From assembly GCA_017510405.1 (NCBI GenBank), contig JAFWNG010000029.1, positions 28,290 through 92,289 on the forward strand: 64,000 nucleotides of DNA. Direction: 5' to 3'. A model generated the notes under the pieces. That model was not told the DNA's origin. It searched no databases and was given only the letters and a program-made list of their open reading frames with translations. The translations under genes and the position numbers were made by a program. Below, piece after piece: positions 42,716 through 51,904 of this stretch. Origin of the DNA: Solobacterium sp. (GTDB lineage Bacteria; Bacillota_I; Bacilli_A; Erysipelotrichales; Erysipelotrichaceae). Each line of letters begins with the position of its first letter. Within the stretch, counting starts at the first letter, position 1.

Positions 42716-43168
42716 ATGAAGAAACTGAGTTTATCGGGTTCTTATATTCTTCGCTACATTACCTGCGGGATCCTGCTTATGGCGATCGAGGAGGAACGGC
42801 TGCGGATGGCTTCTCATCCCGGCTTCGTTCTGTTCCTGACGATCGCGGAGGCAGTTCTTGTCGTATTCCGTCTGGCAATGTTCCTGTATGTTCGAAAAAG
42901 AAAGATCGAATCCGACAGCGCTGTCAATCATTATAACGATCTGTATGCCGGTACGCTGACGCTGGAATACACGGTGCTTTTGTTCGCACTTCTGTCCGTA
43001 TTCTGCATCTTTGTCCCGATCCGCATCGGTCTGGATCATCTGTTTCTGTTCCTGATCGGATTTACAGACGTGATACGCGGCATCATTCTGCTCTCCCTTG
43101 TGAAAGAACAGAAAAACGCGAAAAAAGAAGCGGATGCACGGCGTATTTCAGAATATACTGATATGTAA
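42716..43168 (+). CDS. hypothetical membrane protein upstream of lrgA/lrgB-type genes
   Basis: 150 residues with four hydrophobic segments (about 10-25, 36-58, 78-98, 104-124) and a basic C-terminal tail. No recognised family. It begins without an SD; TATCAT lies seven bases before ATG, a weaker version of the leaderless pattern. It lies 11 bases before the LrgA-type gene and may be co-transcribed. Confidence 0.6.
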   Translation: MKKLSLSGSYILRYITCGILLMAIEEERLRMASHPGFVLFLTIAEAVLVVFRLAMFLYVRKRKIESDSAVNHYNDLYAGTLTLEYTVLLFALLSVFCIFVPIRIGLDHLFLFLIGFTDVIRGIILLSLVKEQKNAKKEADARRISEYTDM

Positions 43169-43179
43169 AGGAGTCTTTT

Positions 43180-43530
43180 ATGAAGTATCTGAAACAATTC
43201 GGGATCATTCTCCTCGTCACATGCATCGGTGAGCTGATCCGCTACTTTGTACCGCTGCCGATCCCCGGCAGTATCTACGGACTGGTACTGATGTTTGTCC
43301 TGCTGTGCGCACATGTGATCAAACTGGAAGACGTCCGCGCCGGTGCCGGTTTTCTCATTGAGATCATGCCGGTCATGTTCATTCCCGCCGCTGTCGGTCT
43401 GATGGACTCCTGGACGGATGTAAAGCCGATCCTTGTGCCGATGATCGTTATTCCGATCGTTACTACGGTGATCGTCATGGCGGTGACCGGCATCGTTGCC
43501 CAGAAGATCATTGAAGGAGGAAAACACTGA
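43180..43530 (+). CDS. CidA/LrgA family holin-like protein
   Basis: 116 residues, four hydrophobic segments. The family signature is PLPIPGSIYGLVLMF near residue 28, and the segment EIMPVMFIPAAVGLM is also typical. CidA/LrgA proteins modulate murein hydrolase activity, cell lysis and, in some species, pyruvate uptake together with LrgB. Stop overlaps the next start (43530). Confidence 0.85.
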   Translation: MKYLKQFGIILLVTCIGELIRYFVPLPIPGSIYGLVLMFVLLCAHVIKLEDVRAGAGFLIEIMPVMFIPAAVGLMDSWTDVKPILVPMIVIPIVTTVIVMAVTGIVAQKIIEGGKH

Positions 43531-44222
43531 TGAATGAGATCTTTGCGTCCAGCGCCACCATCGGCGTCGTGATCAGTCTTCTCGGATACTATGCCGGTGT
43601 CCTTCTGAAGAAAAAGTTCAGATCCGCTCTGATCAATCCGCTTCTCATCGCCATTGCCCTGACATTGGGCTTCCTGCTTCTGTTCAAAGTCGAATACAGC
43701 AGCTACAGCAGCTCCGCCAAATACCTGAGCTGGCTTCTGACGCCGGCAACGGTATCCCTGGCCATTCCGCTCTATGTTGAGATCGACCGCCTGAAGAAGA
43801 ATATCAAGGCCATCCTGATCAGTATCTTTGTCGGATGTATCGTCAGTATGGGAAGCATTCTCGTTCTGTCCATGCTGTTCGGCTTCACCCATGCCCAGTA
43901 CGTCACCTTCCTTCCCAAGTCCATTACCACAGCCATCGGTATGAGCGTCGCGGAAGAACTCGGCGGACTGGTACCGGTCGCTGTTGCGGCGATCATCATC
44001 ACCGGCATCTGCGGCAATGTTATCGCGGAAGGCCTGCTCAAAGCGATCCACGTGACCGATCCGGTCGCCAAGGGACTGGCCATCGGCACAAGCTCCCACG
44101 CCATCGGTACATCGAAAGCCATGGAGATCGGCGAAGTGGAAGGCGCGATGAGCTCGCTGTCCATCGTCACCGCCGGCATCATTACTGTCGTCGGCGCCAA
44201 CATTTTCGCAATGTTCCTGTAA
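43530..44222 (+). CDS. LrgB/CidB family membrane protein
   Basis: 230 residues, about seven membrane segments. LLTPATVSLAIPLY near residue 70 and FLPKSITTAIGMSVAEELGG near 127 are LrgB hallmarks, as is GTSSHAIGTSKAMEIGEVEGAMSS near the end. Partner of the preceding LrgA-type protein. Followed by a bidirectional terminator. Confidence 0.9.
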   Translation: MNEIFASSATIGVVISLLGYYAGVLLKKKFRSALINPLLIAIALTLGFLLLFKVEYSSYSSSAKYLSWLLTPATVSLAIPLYVEIDRLKKNIKAILISIFVGCIVSMGSILVLSMLFGFTHAQYVTFLPKSITTAIGMSVAEELGGLVPVAVAAIIITGICGNVIAEGLLKAIHVTDPVAKGLAIGTSSHAIGTSKAMEIGEVEGAMSSLSIVTAGIITVVGANIFAMFL

Positions 44223-44226
44223 ACGT

Positions 44227-44254
44227 CAAAGGAACGGGGCTCCCCGTTCCTTTG
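44227..44254. terminator. bidirectional terminator between the lrgB-type gene and kbl
   Basis: AAAGGAACGGGG/CCCCGTTCCTTT with a short loop; both strands have T-rich ends. Confidence 0.75.
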
Positions 44255-44276
44255 TTGTCTGTATCTGATATTTCTG

Positions 44277-45470
44277 TTACAGCCCCATTTCCGCACGGAC
44301 TTCGACAAAGCATTTCACGGCAAAGTCGAGGTCTTCTTTTGTATGCGCTGCGGACAGCTGGGTGCGGATGCGCGCTTTCCCCTTCGGAACGACCGGATAG
44401 GAGAACGCTACGACATATACGCCCTTTTCCACCATGCGCCGGGCAAACTCAGCGGTGATCTTTTCGTCATAGAACATGACCGGTACACACGGATGGGTTC
44501 CCGGTATGACATCGAATCCGTTCTCTTCCAGCTTCTTCCGGTAATAGACGGTGATCTCTTCCAGATGATCTCGTAATGCCGTGCTTTCCGCCAGCATGTC
44601 AAACAGTTCGATGCCGGCTCCGACGATCGCCGGCGCCAGGGAATTGGAGAACAGATACGGCCGGCTTCTCTGCCGCAGGAGATCAATGATTTCTTTCCGT
44701 CCCGACGTATAGCCGCCGGAAGCGCCTCCCAGCGCTTTGCCGAGTGTTCCGGTGATGATATCCACTCTTCCTTCGACGCCGTTGTACTCCGCACTGCCGC
44801 GGCCGTGTGCGCCGACAAATCCCACCGCGTGGGAATCATCCACCATGACCAGCGCCTCATAACGGTCCGCCAGATCGCAGATGCCTTTCAGATTACAGAT
44901 GATGCCGTCCATGGAGAAGACGCCGTCCGTCGCGATCAGCTTGATGCGTGCGCCCGCCGCGTCCGCTTCCTGCAGCTTTGCCTCGAGATCCGCCATATCA
45001 TTGTTTTTATAGCGGTAGCGCTTCGCCTTGCACAGCCGCACGCCGTCAATGATCGACGCGTGGTTCAGTTCATCTGAGATCACTGCGTCCTCACTGCCCA
45101 GAAGCGTCTCAAACAGACCGCCGTTGGCGTCAAAGCACGAGGAATACAGGATCGTATCTTCCGTGCCCAGGAACGAGGATATCTTCTGTTCCAGCTGCTT
45201 GTGAATGTCCTGGGTGCCGCAGATAAACCGCACCGACGCAACGCCGTAGCCTCTTTCATCGTACGTGCGCTTCGCCGCTTCGATCAGCCGCGGGCTGTCC
45301 GCCAGGCCGAGATAGTTGTTTGCGCACATGCACAGCAGCTTCCTGCCGTCCTGCAGTACGACATGCGCACCCTGTGCCGATGCGATCGGCAGTTCCCCCT
45401 TCAGCAGGCCGGCATCACGGATGCCGCTGACTTCCGAGGCATAGTATGAAAGTATTTCCGTTCTCTTCAT
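44277..45470 (-). CDS. kbl: glycine C-acetyltransferase (2-amino-3-ketobutyrate CoA ligase)
   Basis: A 397-residue PLP enzyme. [17 protein letters not shown] is the cofactor pocket and [16 protein letters not shown] holds the PLP lysine. It splits 2-amino-3-ketobutyrate, made by Tdh, into glycine and acetyl-CoA. Overlaps tdh by four bases, forming a threonine degradation operon. Confidence 0.94.
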   Translation of the reverse strand: MKRTEILSYYASEVSGIRDAGLLKGELPIASAQGAHVVLQDGRKLLCMCANNYLGLADSPRLIEAAKRTYDERGYGVASVRFICGTQDIHKQLEQKISSFLGTEDTILYSSCFDANGGLFETLLGSEDAVISDELNHASIIDGVRLCKAKRYRYKNNDMADLEAKLQEADAAGARIKLIATDGVFSMDGIICNLKGICDLADRYEALVMVDDSHAVGFVGAHGRGSAEYNGVEGRVDIITGTLGKALGGASGGYTSGRKEIIDLLRQRSRPYLFSNSLAPAIVGAGIELFDMLAESTALRDHLEEITVYYRKKLEENGFDVIPGTHPCVPVMFYDEKITAEFARRMVEKGVYVVAFSYPVVPKGKARIRTQLSAAHTKEDLDFAVKCFVEVRAEMGL

Positions 45471-46540
45471 GATCCGCTCTCCTCATTAATGTGTGTCCAG
45501 TCCAGAATGACCTTGCCGGAATATCCGGAGATCATTGCCTCAAATCCCTTTCGGTAATCTTTTGCATCAAAGTGATGGGTGATGATCGGTGAAATATCCA
45601 GTCCTGCCTGGATCATCGTCGTCATCTTATACCAGGTATCCCATACCTTGCGTCCGTAAATGCCTTTCAGATTCAGTCCGTTGAAGATCACCGTTTCCAG
45701 GTCCACGACCGCGTCCGTATCCTGCAGTCCGAGCAGCGCAATATTGCCGCCGTGCTTCATGTTGTGGATCATGGAATTGAGTGCCGACTGGGAACCGGAC
45801 ATCTCCAGTCCGACGTCGAATCCTTCCTGCATCCCGATGCGGTCCATAACATCTTCCAGTTTTTCTTCGTTCAGATTCACCGTTGTTGTCGCACCGAGTT
45901 TTTTTGCCATTTCCAGCCGGTACGGATTGAAATCCGTCACCACGACATGCCGTGCCCCGGCAAACCGCACGATGGCAGCCGCCATACAGCCGATCGGTCC
46001 TGCGCCGGTGATCAGTACGTCTTCACCGAGCACGTCGAACGAAAGCGCCGTATGCGTGGCATTGCCGAACGGATCAAAGATCGCATACAGTTCCTGGGGA
46101 ATATCCGGCGATACCGGCCACACGTTGACATACGGAATGACCAGGTATTCCGCAAACGCACCGTCACGGTTCACGCCGACGCCTTCCGCATTGCGGCAGT
46201 TTTCCCGGTGTCCTTCCTTGCAGTTGCGGCATTTTCCGCATGTGATATGCCCTTCGCCGGAAACGATATCACCCGGCTTAAAACCGCGCGCTCCCGGACC
46301 CGCTTCGACAACGACGCCGACATACTCATGCCCGACCACTCTGCCGATATCGATGGTATGCTGCGCCCACTTGTTCCACTGCCAGATATGCACATCTGTG
46401 CCGCAGATCGCTGTCTTGAGAATTTTGATCTTCACGTCGTTTGTACCGACTTTCGGGATCGGCACGCGTTTCATCCAAAGCCCTTCTTCAGGCTTTTCCT
46501 TGACGAGCGCCCACATCATCCCGTCATCAAATCCTGTCAT
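45467..46540 (-). CDS. tdh: L-threonine 3-dehydrogenase
   Basis: A 357-residue zinc-dependent medium-chain dehydrogenase. Catalytic-zinc Cys is in [16 protein letters not shown], structural-zinc cysteines are in [15 protein letters not shown], and the NAD site is [17 protein letters not shown]. Oxidises threonine to 2-amino-3-ketobutyrate. ATG at 46540 has an AGGAGGT SD, though a second ATG pair seven codons later would match other family starts. Confidence 0.94.
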   Translation of the reverse strand: MTGFDDGMMWALVKEKPEEGLWMKRVPIPKVGTNDVKIKILKTAICGTDVHIWQWNKWAQHTIDIGRVVGHEYVGVVVEAGPGARGFKPGDIVSGEGHITCGKCRNCKEGHRENCRNAEGVGVNRDGAFAEYLVIPYVNVWPVSPDIPQELYAIFDPFGNATHTALSFDVLGEDVLITGAGPIGCMAAAIVRFAGARHVVVTDFNPYRLEMAKKLGATTTVNLNEEKLEDVMDRIGMQEGFDVGLEMSGSQSALNSMIHNMKHGGNIALLGLQDTDAVVDLETVIFNGLNLKGIYGRKVWDTWYKMTTMIQAGLDISPIITHHFDAKDYRKGFEAMISGYSGKVILDWTHINEESGS

Positions 46541-46677
46541 TCAGACCTCCTGTTATAAATTATGATTTTTAATGCTATCTCTGAATTCATTATAGTCTGT
46601 AAACTTCGTGAATGCCAAAAATCCTGCGGCGTTTCATTTCCTTTTCCGGTCTCTGCAGATATGCATATTCTGGAAAA

Positions 46678-46716
46678 ACAAAAAGCACTGCACCGCCTTT
46701 TTCAGCGGACAGTGCT
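46678..46716 (-). terminator. intrinsic terminator after the gene at 46729
   Basis: AGCACTG with CAGTGCT, with an inner CCGC/GCGG stem, then TTTTTGTTTTT on the minus strand. Confidence 0.75.
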
Positions 46717-46728
46717 GTATGTGATTCT

Positions 46729-47385
46729 TCAGACCCGGAATACACAGCTGCGGAAGAACTCTTTCGCGCCGTCTTTTCCGAACAGTTTTTCGGTGATCTC
46801 CGATGCCGGATTCCCCTCATTGATCATTCTTTCGCGGAAAGCGGTAAGACGCTCCCTGTTGGCAGGATCGCTGTCCGCCGCCGCTGCTGTCTTCGCGTAT
46901 GCTGCTATGGAATCGTATACCATCTGTACCATGGTATCGCTGTCACCGCGCTTGATCAGTGCATACGGAGCGCGCTCTTTTACATACCATGCCCCGTCTT
47001 CCTGATAGTTTCCGAGTGAACGGTATTTTTCCCGGACCGCTTCAAATGCGGCTGTATCGGTCTTTCCGTTCGTGCAGTCATAGTATTCCACCATGACCGT
47101 ATCCTTATTTTTCATCGACATCATATCGATGAGTACATACGGTACGTTCTTTCCGCTTCCCGCCGCCAGCGAAACGGTGATCAGTTCCATTCCGATCTTC
47201 GATTCCGTATGCATGATAAACAGATGTCCGTGGTCCTTCACTTCAAATCTGCGGACATGGAAACGCATGACGGGAAGAAGCTTCGGATATTTTGCCTCTG
47301 AGTAATTATCTTTCGGCACTTCGGTCAGCGTAAACGATTCTTTCAGTATTTCCAGTATCTTCTCCTGTACCCCATTCAGGTTCAT
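46729..47385 (-). CDS. hypothetical protein
   Basis: 218 residues, soluble. It has a mixed alpha/beta segment (VMRFHVRRFEVKDHGHLFIMH, IGMELITVSLAAG, VMVEYYDCTNG) and a helical C-terminus. Not recognised; likely a DUF of intestinal Bacillota. The start at 47385 is fixed by GGAGG; upstream open frame lacks family-like sequence and overlaps the divergent gene's region. Confidence 0.6.
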   Translation of the reverse strand: MNLNGVQEKILEILKESFTLTEVPKDNYSEAKYPKLLPVMRFHVRRFEVKDHGHLFIMHTESKIGMELITVSLAAGSGKNVPYVLIDMMSMKNKDTVMVEYYDCTNGKTDTAAFEAVREKYRSLGNYQEDGAWYVKERAPYALIKRGDSDTMVQMVYDSIAAYAKTAAAADSDPANRERLTAFRERMINEGNPASEITEKLFGKDGAKEFFRSCVFRV

Positions 47386-47519
47386 ATTGTTTTCCTCCAC
47401 TCCTGTATTATACACGTCTCTTTCCCCCGTTTTCCACCTTGCCGGCGGAACAAAGTAAGGACATATACGGGACAGGGAAATCGGAGCACAGCGGTATGAT
47501 GATTGCGGGAGGACGGTAT

Positions 47520-48419
47520 ATGAACGGTTATGAACATCAGGAGACGCTGATGAATATGCTGAGTGTGCTGCAGGAAAAACTGTGCTTTGTCCGAAAGGTG
47601 ACGGCAGAAGAAGACCGGGCTGTGATCCGTGTCCATGCGGATACGGATCTGACTCTGACGATCCCATATGATGCATGGGAACAGAAAGCAGAGAGATGCA
47701 CGCCTGGTCAGCTGTGTCCGCATCTGATGGACTTCATCATCTTCAGTATCCTGAGGCACAGGGAACTCCCCTATGGCGACCATACCATCGCCTATGAAGA
47801 GATCCGCAGATACCTGGTCATCCGGCCGCTGAACGCGGACAAAGAAAGAGAACGGCTTCAGGACGCCGTATGCCGGTACTTCTGGGACATTGCTCTGGTT
47901 CTGTACTGCGAGATACCGAGTGATGACGGACAGTACATTTCTTTCCTTGTCACCCGCCATCTGTACAGCACATGGAACATCAGTCCCAGACAGCTCTATG
48001 AAGATGCGCTCGCCAATACCGCCGGCAAGTATCCGCCGCGCATGTTCGTTGACCTGATCGGACTGATCGACCGTGATGAAGGCGGAATCGATGTAATGGC
48101 CGTCAATACCGTTCTCCCGTATCCCTGCGCGATCCCGCTGATCACTACCGCGAATGTTTCCAGCAACGGTGCAGTCGCGATGTTTTATCCCGGTGTGCTG
48201 AAGAAATTATCCGGGATCATGCAGGGAGACTATTTCATTGTCTTTACGGGAATATCCGAAGCCCGCCTTCACGATCCTGCGGTCTTCCATCCGCAGGAAG
48301 CACTCGAAGCCCTGAAAGAAACCAACGCGGATTTCCCGGAGACGCTTCTCAGCCGCAATGTTTACTACTTCGATGCGGATACCGGCCTTCTTGGTGTGTA
48401 TGCCTCGCCCGATTCGTAG
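47520..48419 (+). CDS. DUF5688 family protein
   Basis: 299 residues. The YLVIRPLNADKERERL, ISFLVTRHLYSTWNISPRQLYEDALANT and SSNGAVAMFYPGVLKKLS segments match the DUF5688 family, which I know from several clostridial and erysipelotrichial genomes. Function unknown; not enzymatic by any visible motif. ATG 47520 is placed by GGGAGG. Confidence 0.7.
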   Translation: MNGYEHQETLMNMLSVLQEKLCFVRKVTAEEDRAVIRVHADTDLTLTIPYDAWEQKAERCTPGQLCPHLMDFIIFSILRHRELPYGDHTIAYEEIRRYLVIRPLNADKERERLQDAVCRYFWDIALVLYCEIPSDDGQYISFLVTRHLYSTWNISPRQLYEDALANTAGKYPPRMFVDLIGLIDRDEGGIDVMAVNTVLPYPCAIPLITTANVSSNGAVAMFYPGVLKKLSGIMQGDYFIVFTGISEARLHDPAVFHPQEALEALKETNADFPETLLSRNVYYFDADTGLLGVYASPDS

Positions 48420-48446
48420 TATGATGAACGCGGAGATGAGACTGAA

Positions 48447-49190
48447 ATGAACGAAGAATATGTGTCTGACATTTATGATGCGCAGACGGAAAACGGAGAC
48501 TGGATCCGGGTATACGAATGCGGCGGTGCGTGGCAGTCTGCCGTCTATCTGGACGAAGACCGCCAGAACGAGCTGGTATTTCCCTACATGCGGCGCTTCA
48601 ATCACGCCTTTGCCATGAATGGGAATATCCGGGATATCCTGATGATCGGAGGCGCCGGATATGTATGGCCGGCTTCTGTTTGTCTTTCGCATCCGTCCGT
48701 CCATATTGATGTGGCGGATATCGATCCGGATGCGTATCAGGCAGCCAGGGAATGGTTCTTTCTGCCGGAAACAGACAATATCACTCCCATCGTGAGTGAC
48801 GGCAGAAAGTATCTTGAACAGACCGAAAAACAATACGACCTGATCGTGGACGACGCGTTCATCGGAAAAGACCCGGTGTATTCCCTGCATACAGCCGAAG
48901 CGCTGGGCATCGTATTCCACCGGTTGTCCGAATGCGGGATCTACTGTGCCAATCTGCCCGGCAGGTCCGGTATTCAGGATTCTGTATTTCTGCAGGATGC
49001 CTACCGCACCGCATGTCAGGTTTTCCCGTACGTCATCGTGACCGAGGCGTACAGTCCTCTGTCCGAGTCAGATACGATCAATTATGTTATGTTTGCAGCC
49101 AAAGTTCCGATTCGGACTGATGACATGATCCGGATGGACGATCAGGCGGGCAAAGTGCTTCGAGACAGCCAGGGGCGTACAGGAGAATGA
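48447..49190 (+). CDS. spermidine synthase-like methyltransferase-fold protein
   Basis: 247 residues. The nucleotide-binding GxGxG-like loop appears as DILMIGGAGYVWPAS near residue 63; VDVADIDPDAYQAA-type acidic end of strand 2 and YDLIVDDAFIG follow. This is the polyamine synthase/SAM-binding fold without the N-terminal beta-hairpin domain of true SpeE, so the reaction is uncertain. It follows the DUF5688 gene by 27 bases and ends in a terminator. Confidence 0.75.
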   Translation: MNEEYVSDIYDAQTENGDWIRVYECGGAWQSAVYLDEDRQNELVFPYMRRFNHAFAMNGNIRDILMIGGAGYVWPASVCLSHPSVHIDVADIDPDAYQAAREWFFLPETDNITPIVSDGRKYLEQTEKQYDLIVDDAFIGKDPVYSLHTAEALGIVFHRLSECGIYCANLPGRSGIQDSVFLQDAYRTACQVFPYVIVTEAYSPLSESDTINYVMFAAKVPIRTDDMIRMDDQAGKVLRDSQGRTGE

Positions 49191-49205
49191 ACTGTACGCT
49201 TTTTC
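49175..49205 (+). terminator. intrinsic terminator overlapping the end of the SpeE-like gene
   Basis: GCGTACAG/CTGTACGC 8 bp stem followed by five T; the stop codon lies in the loop region. Confidence 0.8.
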
Positions 49206-49247
49206 TGTGTTACACTGGACGCAGAACAACAGTTATTGGAGGAAAAT

Positions 49248-50234
49248 ATGATCTATCCGGAATTTCTGCATAAAGGAGATACCATCGGTATCTGTGCACC
49301 GAGTGCCGGCGTCGGCAAAAAACTGGAAAGCTATGATACGGCGATCGATTATCTGAAACAGCAGGGCTATCAGATCAAAGAGACCGCTTCCGTACGCCTC
49401 AACGATCCCCGCGGCGGCGATGCGCGAACACGTGCGAAAGAACTGGATCAGCTGGTCACCGACCCGGAAATGGACATGATCATGTGCGCTGCCGGCGGCG
49501 ATTTCCTGGATGAGATCCTGCCGTATGTGAACTTCGCGTCGATCCGGAAACATCCGAAGTGGATCATGGGCGCTTCCGATCCCACCGGTCTGCTTTTCCC
49601 CATTACGACAAAATACGATATCGCTACCGTCTACGGACTCAATGCCGGCAGTTATGACATCGATCCTGTTCCGGAGTTTGTGAAAAAGAATCTGCAGATC
49701 CTGTCCGGCCGCAAAACGATCCAGAAGAGCTCGGACTACCATATGAAAACACCGTCCTTCCTGGCGGAAAAGATCGAGTTCGACACAAAGACCGAATGGC
49801 TTGCCAACATCGATTCCCTGGATGTACAGGGCCGCTGCATCGGCGGCTGTATCGACGTTCTGAAAGACCTGATCGGCACGCCGTACGACGGCACAAAGAG
49901 CTTTGTACGCCGCTATAGCGACGAAGGCATCATCTGGTACTTCGACAACTTCTCGCAGTCCGCGGAAGTCTTCTACCGCACCCTGCTGCAGATGAAATAT
50001 GCCGGCTGGTTCAAAGGCACAAAAGCCATCCTGATCGGCCGCGTCCTGTTTGAAAGCAGCGAGACCGGCATGACCTATGAGGAGGCAATTGACCGCGCGC
50101 TCGGTGAGTTCCCGGTCATCCGTGAGACAGACATCGGTCATACCCTTCCGCATATGACGATGATCAACGGTGCTGTTCTGCATCTTACCTATCGAAATAA
50201 AAAAGCTTCTCTGTCATTTCTGACAGAATCGTGA
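49248..50234 (+). CDS. S66-family peptidase (LD-carboxypeptidase-like)
   Basis: 328 residues. FLHKGDTIGICAPSAGVG is the family start; IMGASDPTGLLFP holds the nucleophile serine, and the GRC-IGGCIDVL and ETDIGHTLPH segments carry the glutamate and histidine. S66 enzymes trim murein tetrapeptides or hydrolyse microcin-type peptides. No signal peptide, so cytosolic. ATG 49248 has GGAGG upstream; a TTG start four codons earlier lies in the SD and is unlikely. Confidence 0.88.
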   Translation: MIYPEFLHKGDTIGICAPSAGVGKKLESYDTAIDYLKQQGYQIKETASVRLNDPRGGDARTRAKELDQLVTDPEMDMIMCAAGGDFLDEILPYVNFASIRKHPKWIMGASDPTGLLFPITTKYDIATVYGLNAGSYDIDPVPEFVKKNLQILSGRKTIQKSSDYHMKTPSFLAEKIEFDTKTEWLANIDSLDVQGRCIGGCIDVLKDLIGTPYDGTKSFVRRYSDEGIIWYFDNFSQSAEVFYRTLLQMKYAGWFKGTKAILIGRVLFESSETGMTYEEAIDRALGEFPVIRETDIGHTLPHMTMINGAVLHLTYRNKKASLSFLTES

Positions 50235-50240
50235 TATACT
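50235..50240 (+). promoter_or_regulatory. -10 of tRNA-Ala
   Basis: TATACT 15 bases before the tRNA 5' end, overlapping the S66 gene stop. The -35 is weak and would lie in the S66 coding end, near a small TCTGTCA/TGACAGA hairpin. Confidence 0.45.
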
Positions 50241-50255
50241 CATTAGTGGTCACGA

Positions 50256-50328
50256 GGGGCCGTAGCTCAGCTGGGAGAGCAATTGGTTCGCAATCAATAG
50301 GTCGCGAGTTCGAATCTCGTCGGCTCCA
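50256..50328 (+). tRNA. tRNA-Ala (anticodon CGC)
   Basis: Acceptor GGGGCCG/CGGCTCC with the G3-U70 pair that marks alanine tRNA, D-arm with AGCTCAGCTGGGAGAGC, anticodon stem ATTGG/TCAAT and loop TTCGCAA, T-arm GCGAG-TTCGAAT-CTCGT, A discriminator. No encoded CCA. It reads GCG alanine codons and is followed by a strong terminator. Confidence 0.95.
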
Positions 50329-50334
50329 CTCCTG

Positions 50335-50367
50335 AAAAGTGCTTATTAACAGCACTTTTTCTTTTTT
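50335..50367 (+). terminator. intrinsic terminator of tRNA-Ala
   Basis: AAAGTGCT/AGCACTTT stem, then TTTCTTTTTT. Confidence 0.85.
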
Positions 50368-50463
50368 CCATGAATACTTATCGGGTCCAAAAATAAAACA
50401 GATCTCCATTTCTGAAGATCTGTCCGCAGTTCATACCGCTGTCTGAACAGGATGATCGCCGTT

Positions 50464-50931
50464 TCAGCTCAGATCATCATTCCCGATCAGCCGCACCGGC
50501 AGGATCAGCCCTTTGCCTGCTTTGGATTCCAGGTGAAGTCCACGAAAACGTTCCTGTCGGTTTTCCCACGCCGTCACATCACTGCCGAGGATGACCATGG
50601 CGTTCCGGATCTTCTCCGCATCATAACAGTCATTTCCGATGATGCAGAGTTCCATGTCATTCAGGATCCGTTCCACATCGGTATTGATCTCCACATACCG
50701 TTTATCTATTCCGGAATCTGACAGAAAATGATCCAGAACCACACAGGGATACGGTCTTCCTCCCTCTTCCGGCGTCACTATATTCGTATCATTTGCCAGG
50801 CGGAAGATCACTCTTCCGTCTGTGGCATATACATACTTTTCTGTATAATACACTCTCTGCATCTCTTCATGACCGATATTGCCCGGTCCCTGAGCGATCC
50901 GCTCCAGTGCTTCCAGCTGTTCTTTCCGCAT
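50464..50931 (-). CDS. hypothetical protein
   Basis: 155 residues, soluble alpha/beta. RVYYTEKYVYATDGRVIFRLAND and AMVILGSDVTAWENRQERF are the most regular parts; they hint at a clamp-like or processivity-type beta fold, but I cannot assign it. It begins five bases after the diacylglycerol kinase gene. An in-frame TTG four codons earlier overlaps that gene's stop. Confidence 0.55.
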   Translation of the reverse strand: MRKEQLEALERIAQGPGNIGHEEMQRVYYTEKYVYATDGRVIFRLANDTNIVTPEEGGRPYPCVVLDHFLSDSGIDKRYVEINTDVERILNDMELCIIGNDCYDAEKIRNAMVILGSDVTAWENRQERFRGLHLESKAGKGLILPVRLIGNDDLS

Positions 50932-50935
50932 ACGC

Positions 50936-51904
50936 TTATACAATCAGACGCAGTTTTTCATCCGCGATCCGCATGGTAATATGATTGGATTTGTAACGGA
51001 TCTCGCCGTCGGTATGTACCCACAGCGGAATATCGCTCCGGATCTCGGCACTCTTTGCCTGGTACAGATGCACACCGCGGAACTTCACATGACTGCCGCT
51101 GTACGCATACGGGAAGATCCGGTAGAAGTCAAACTGGGACACATTGTTTCCGGCGCAGAACTCCAGCAGTCCGTCATCGTCTTTCGCATCCGGACAGAAC
51201 TGAAAGCCGCCGCCTTCATACCGATGGTTCATGCCGGCAATAAACAGACAGCCGGGCAGATTCACAGTGCTCATGCCGTCAAAGCATACCGTTACCGGCA
51301 CCCGCTTCGTTTCCGCGATCGTATGGATCGCCTCGGCAATGTAGCAGAGCTTGCCGAGATGCACTTTATTCAGAATTTCCTTCGTACGGGACATCTCCAC
51401 TTCCGCGCAGATCGCCGCATCGAATCCGAGTCCGCAGCTGATGTTGAAACGGCGTACGATCTCGTGCGGGTCCGGTTTGACCGTAACGGTCTTTCTCACC
51501 GGATCCATTTCTTCGCTTTCCGTATGGAAGATCACTTCGCCGATATCCGCAAGCCGTTCTTCCCCGGCCAGGATCCGTTCCAGCTGTTCTTCCGGTTTTT
51601 TCGGCAGTCCCAGATCCTTGGCAAGATCATTTCCCGATCCCGACGGGATCAGTCCGAGCCGCGTATGCTCAAAATCCGTGATCCCGTTGACCGCGTCGTT
51701 CATCGATCCGTCGCCGCCGATGATCACGATCGTCACTTCCTCACCGGTGCTGCTGAGCTCACGGCACAGTTCTTCCACCGTCTTTCCTTCCCCGCTCCGG
51801 TGGATGCGGTATTCACAGCGGCCCCGGATCTGTTTTTCAACACGCTGCCATGTTCTGACTGCGTACCCTGAAGCACCTGCCGTGTTAATAACAAAATCGA
51901 TCAT
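50936..51904 (-). CDS. diacylglycerol/lipid kinase (DagK/YegS family)
   Basis: 322 residues. GGDGSMNDAVNGITDF is the nucleotide-binding motif and GLIPSGSGNDLAKDLGLP is the second hallmark. Phosphorylates diacylglycerol or a related lipid at the membrane face. Overlaps the lactonase gene by four bases. Confidence 0.9.
   Translation of the reverse strand: MIDFVINTAGASGYAVRTWQRVEKQIRGRCEYRIHRSGEGKTVEELCRELSSTGEEVTIVIIGGDGSMNDAVNGITDFEHTRLGLIPSGSGNDLAKDLGLPKKPEEQLERILAGEERLADIGEVIFHTESEEMDPVRKTVTVKPDPHEIVRRFNISCGLGFDAAICAEVEMSRTKEILNKVHLGKLCYIAEAIHTIAETKRVPVTVCFDGMSTVNLPGCLFIAGMNHRYEGGGFQFCPDAKDDDGLLEFCAGNNVSQFDFYRIFPYAYSGSHVKFRGVHLYQAKSAEIRSDIPLWVHTDGEIRYKSNHITMRIADEKLRLIV

Noticed and set aside
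50200..50228. TCTGTCA/TGACAGA hairpin near the end of the S66 gene as an attachment site beside tRNA-Ala
   Set aside because: No second copy, integrase or tRNA fragment repeat is present.
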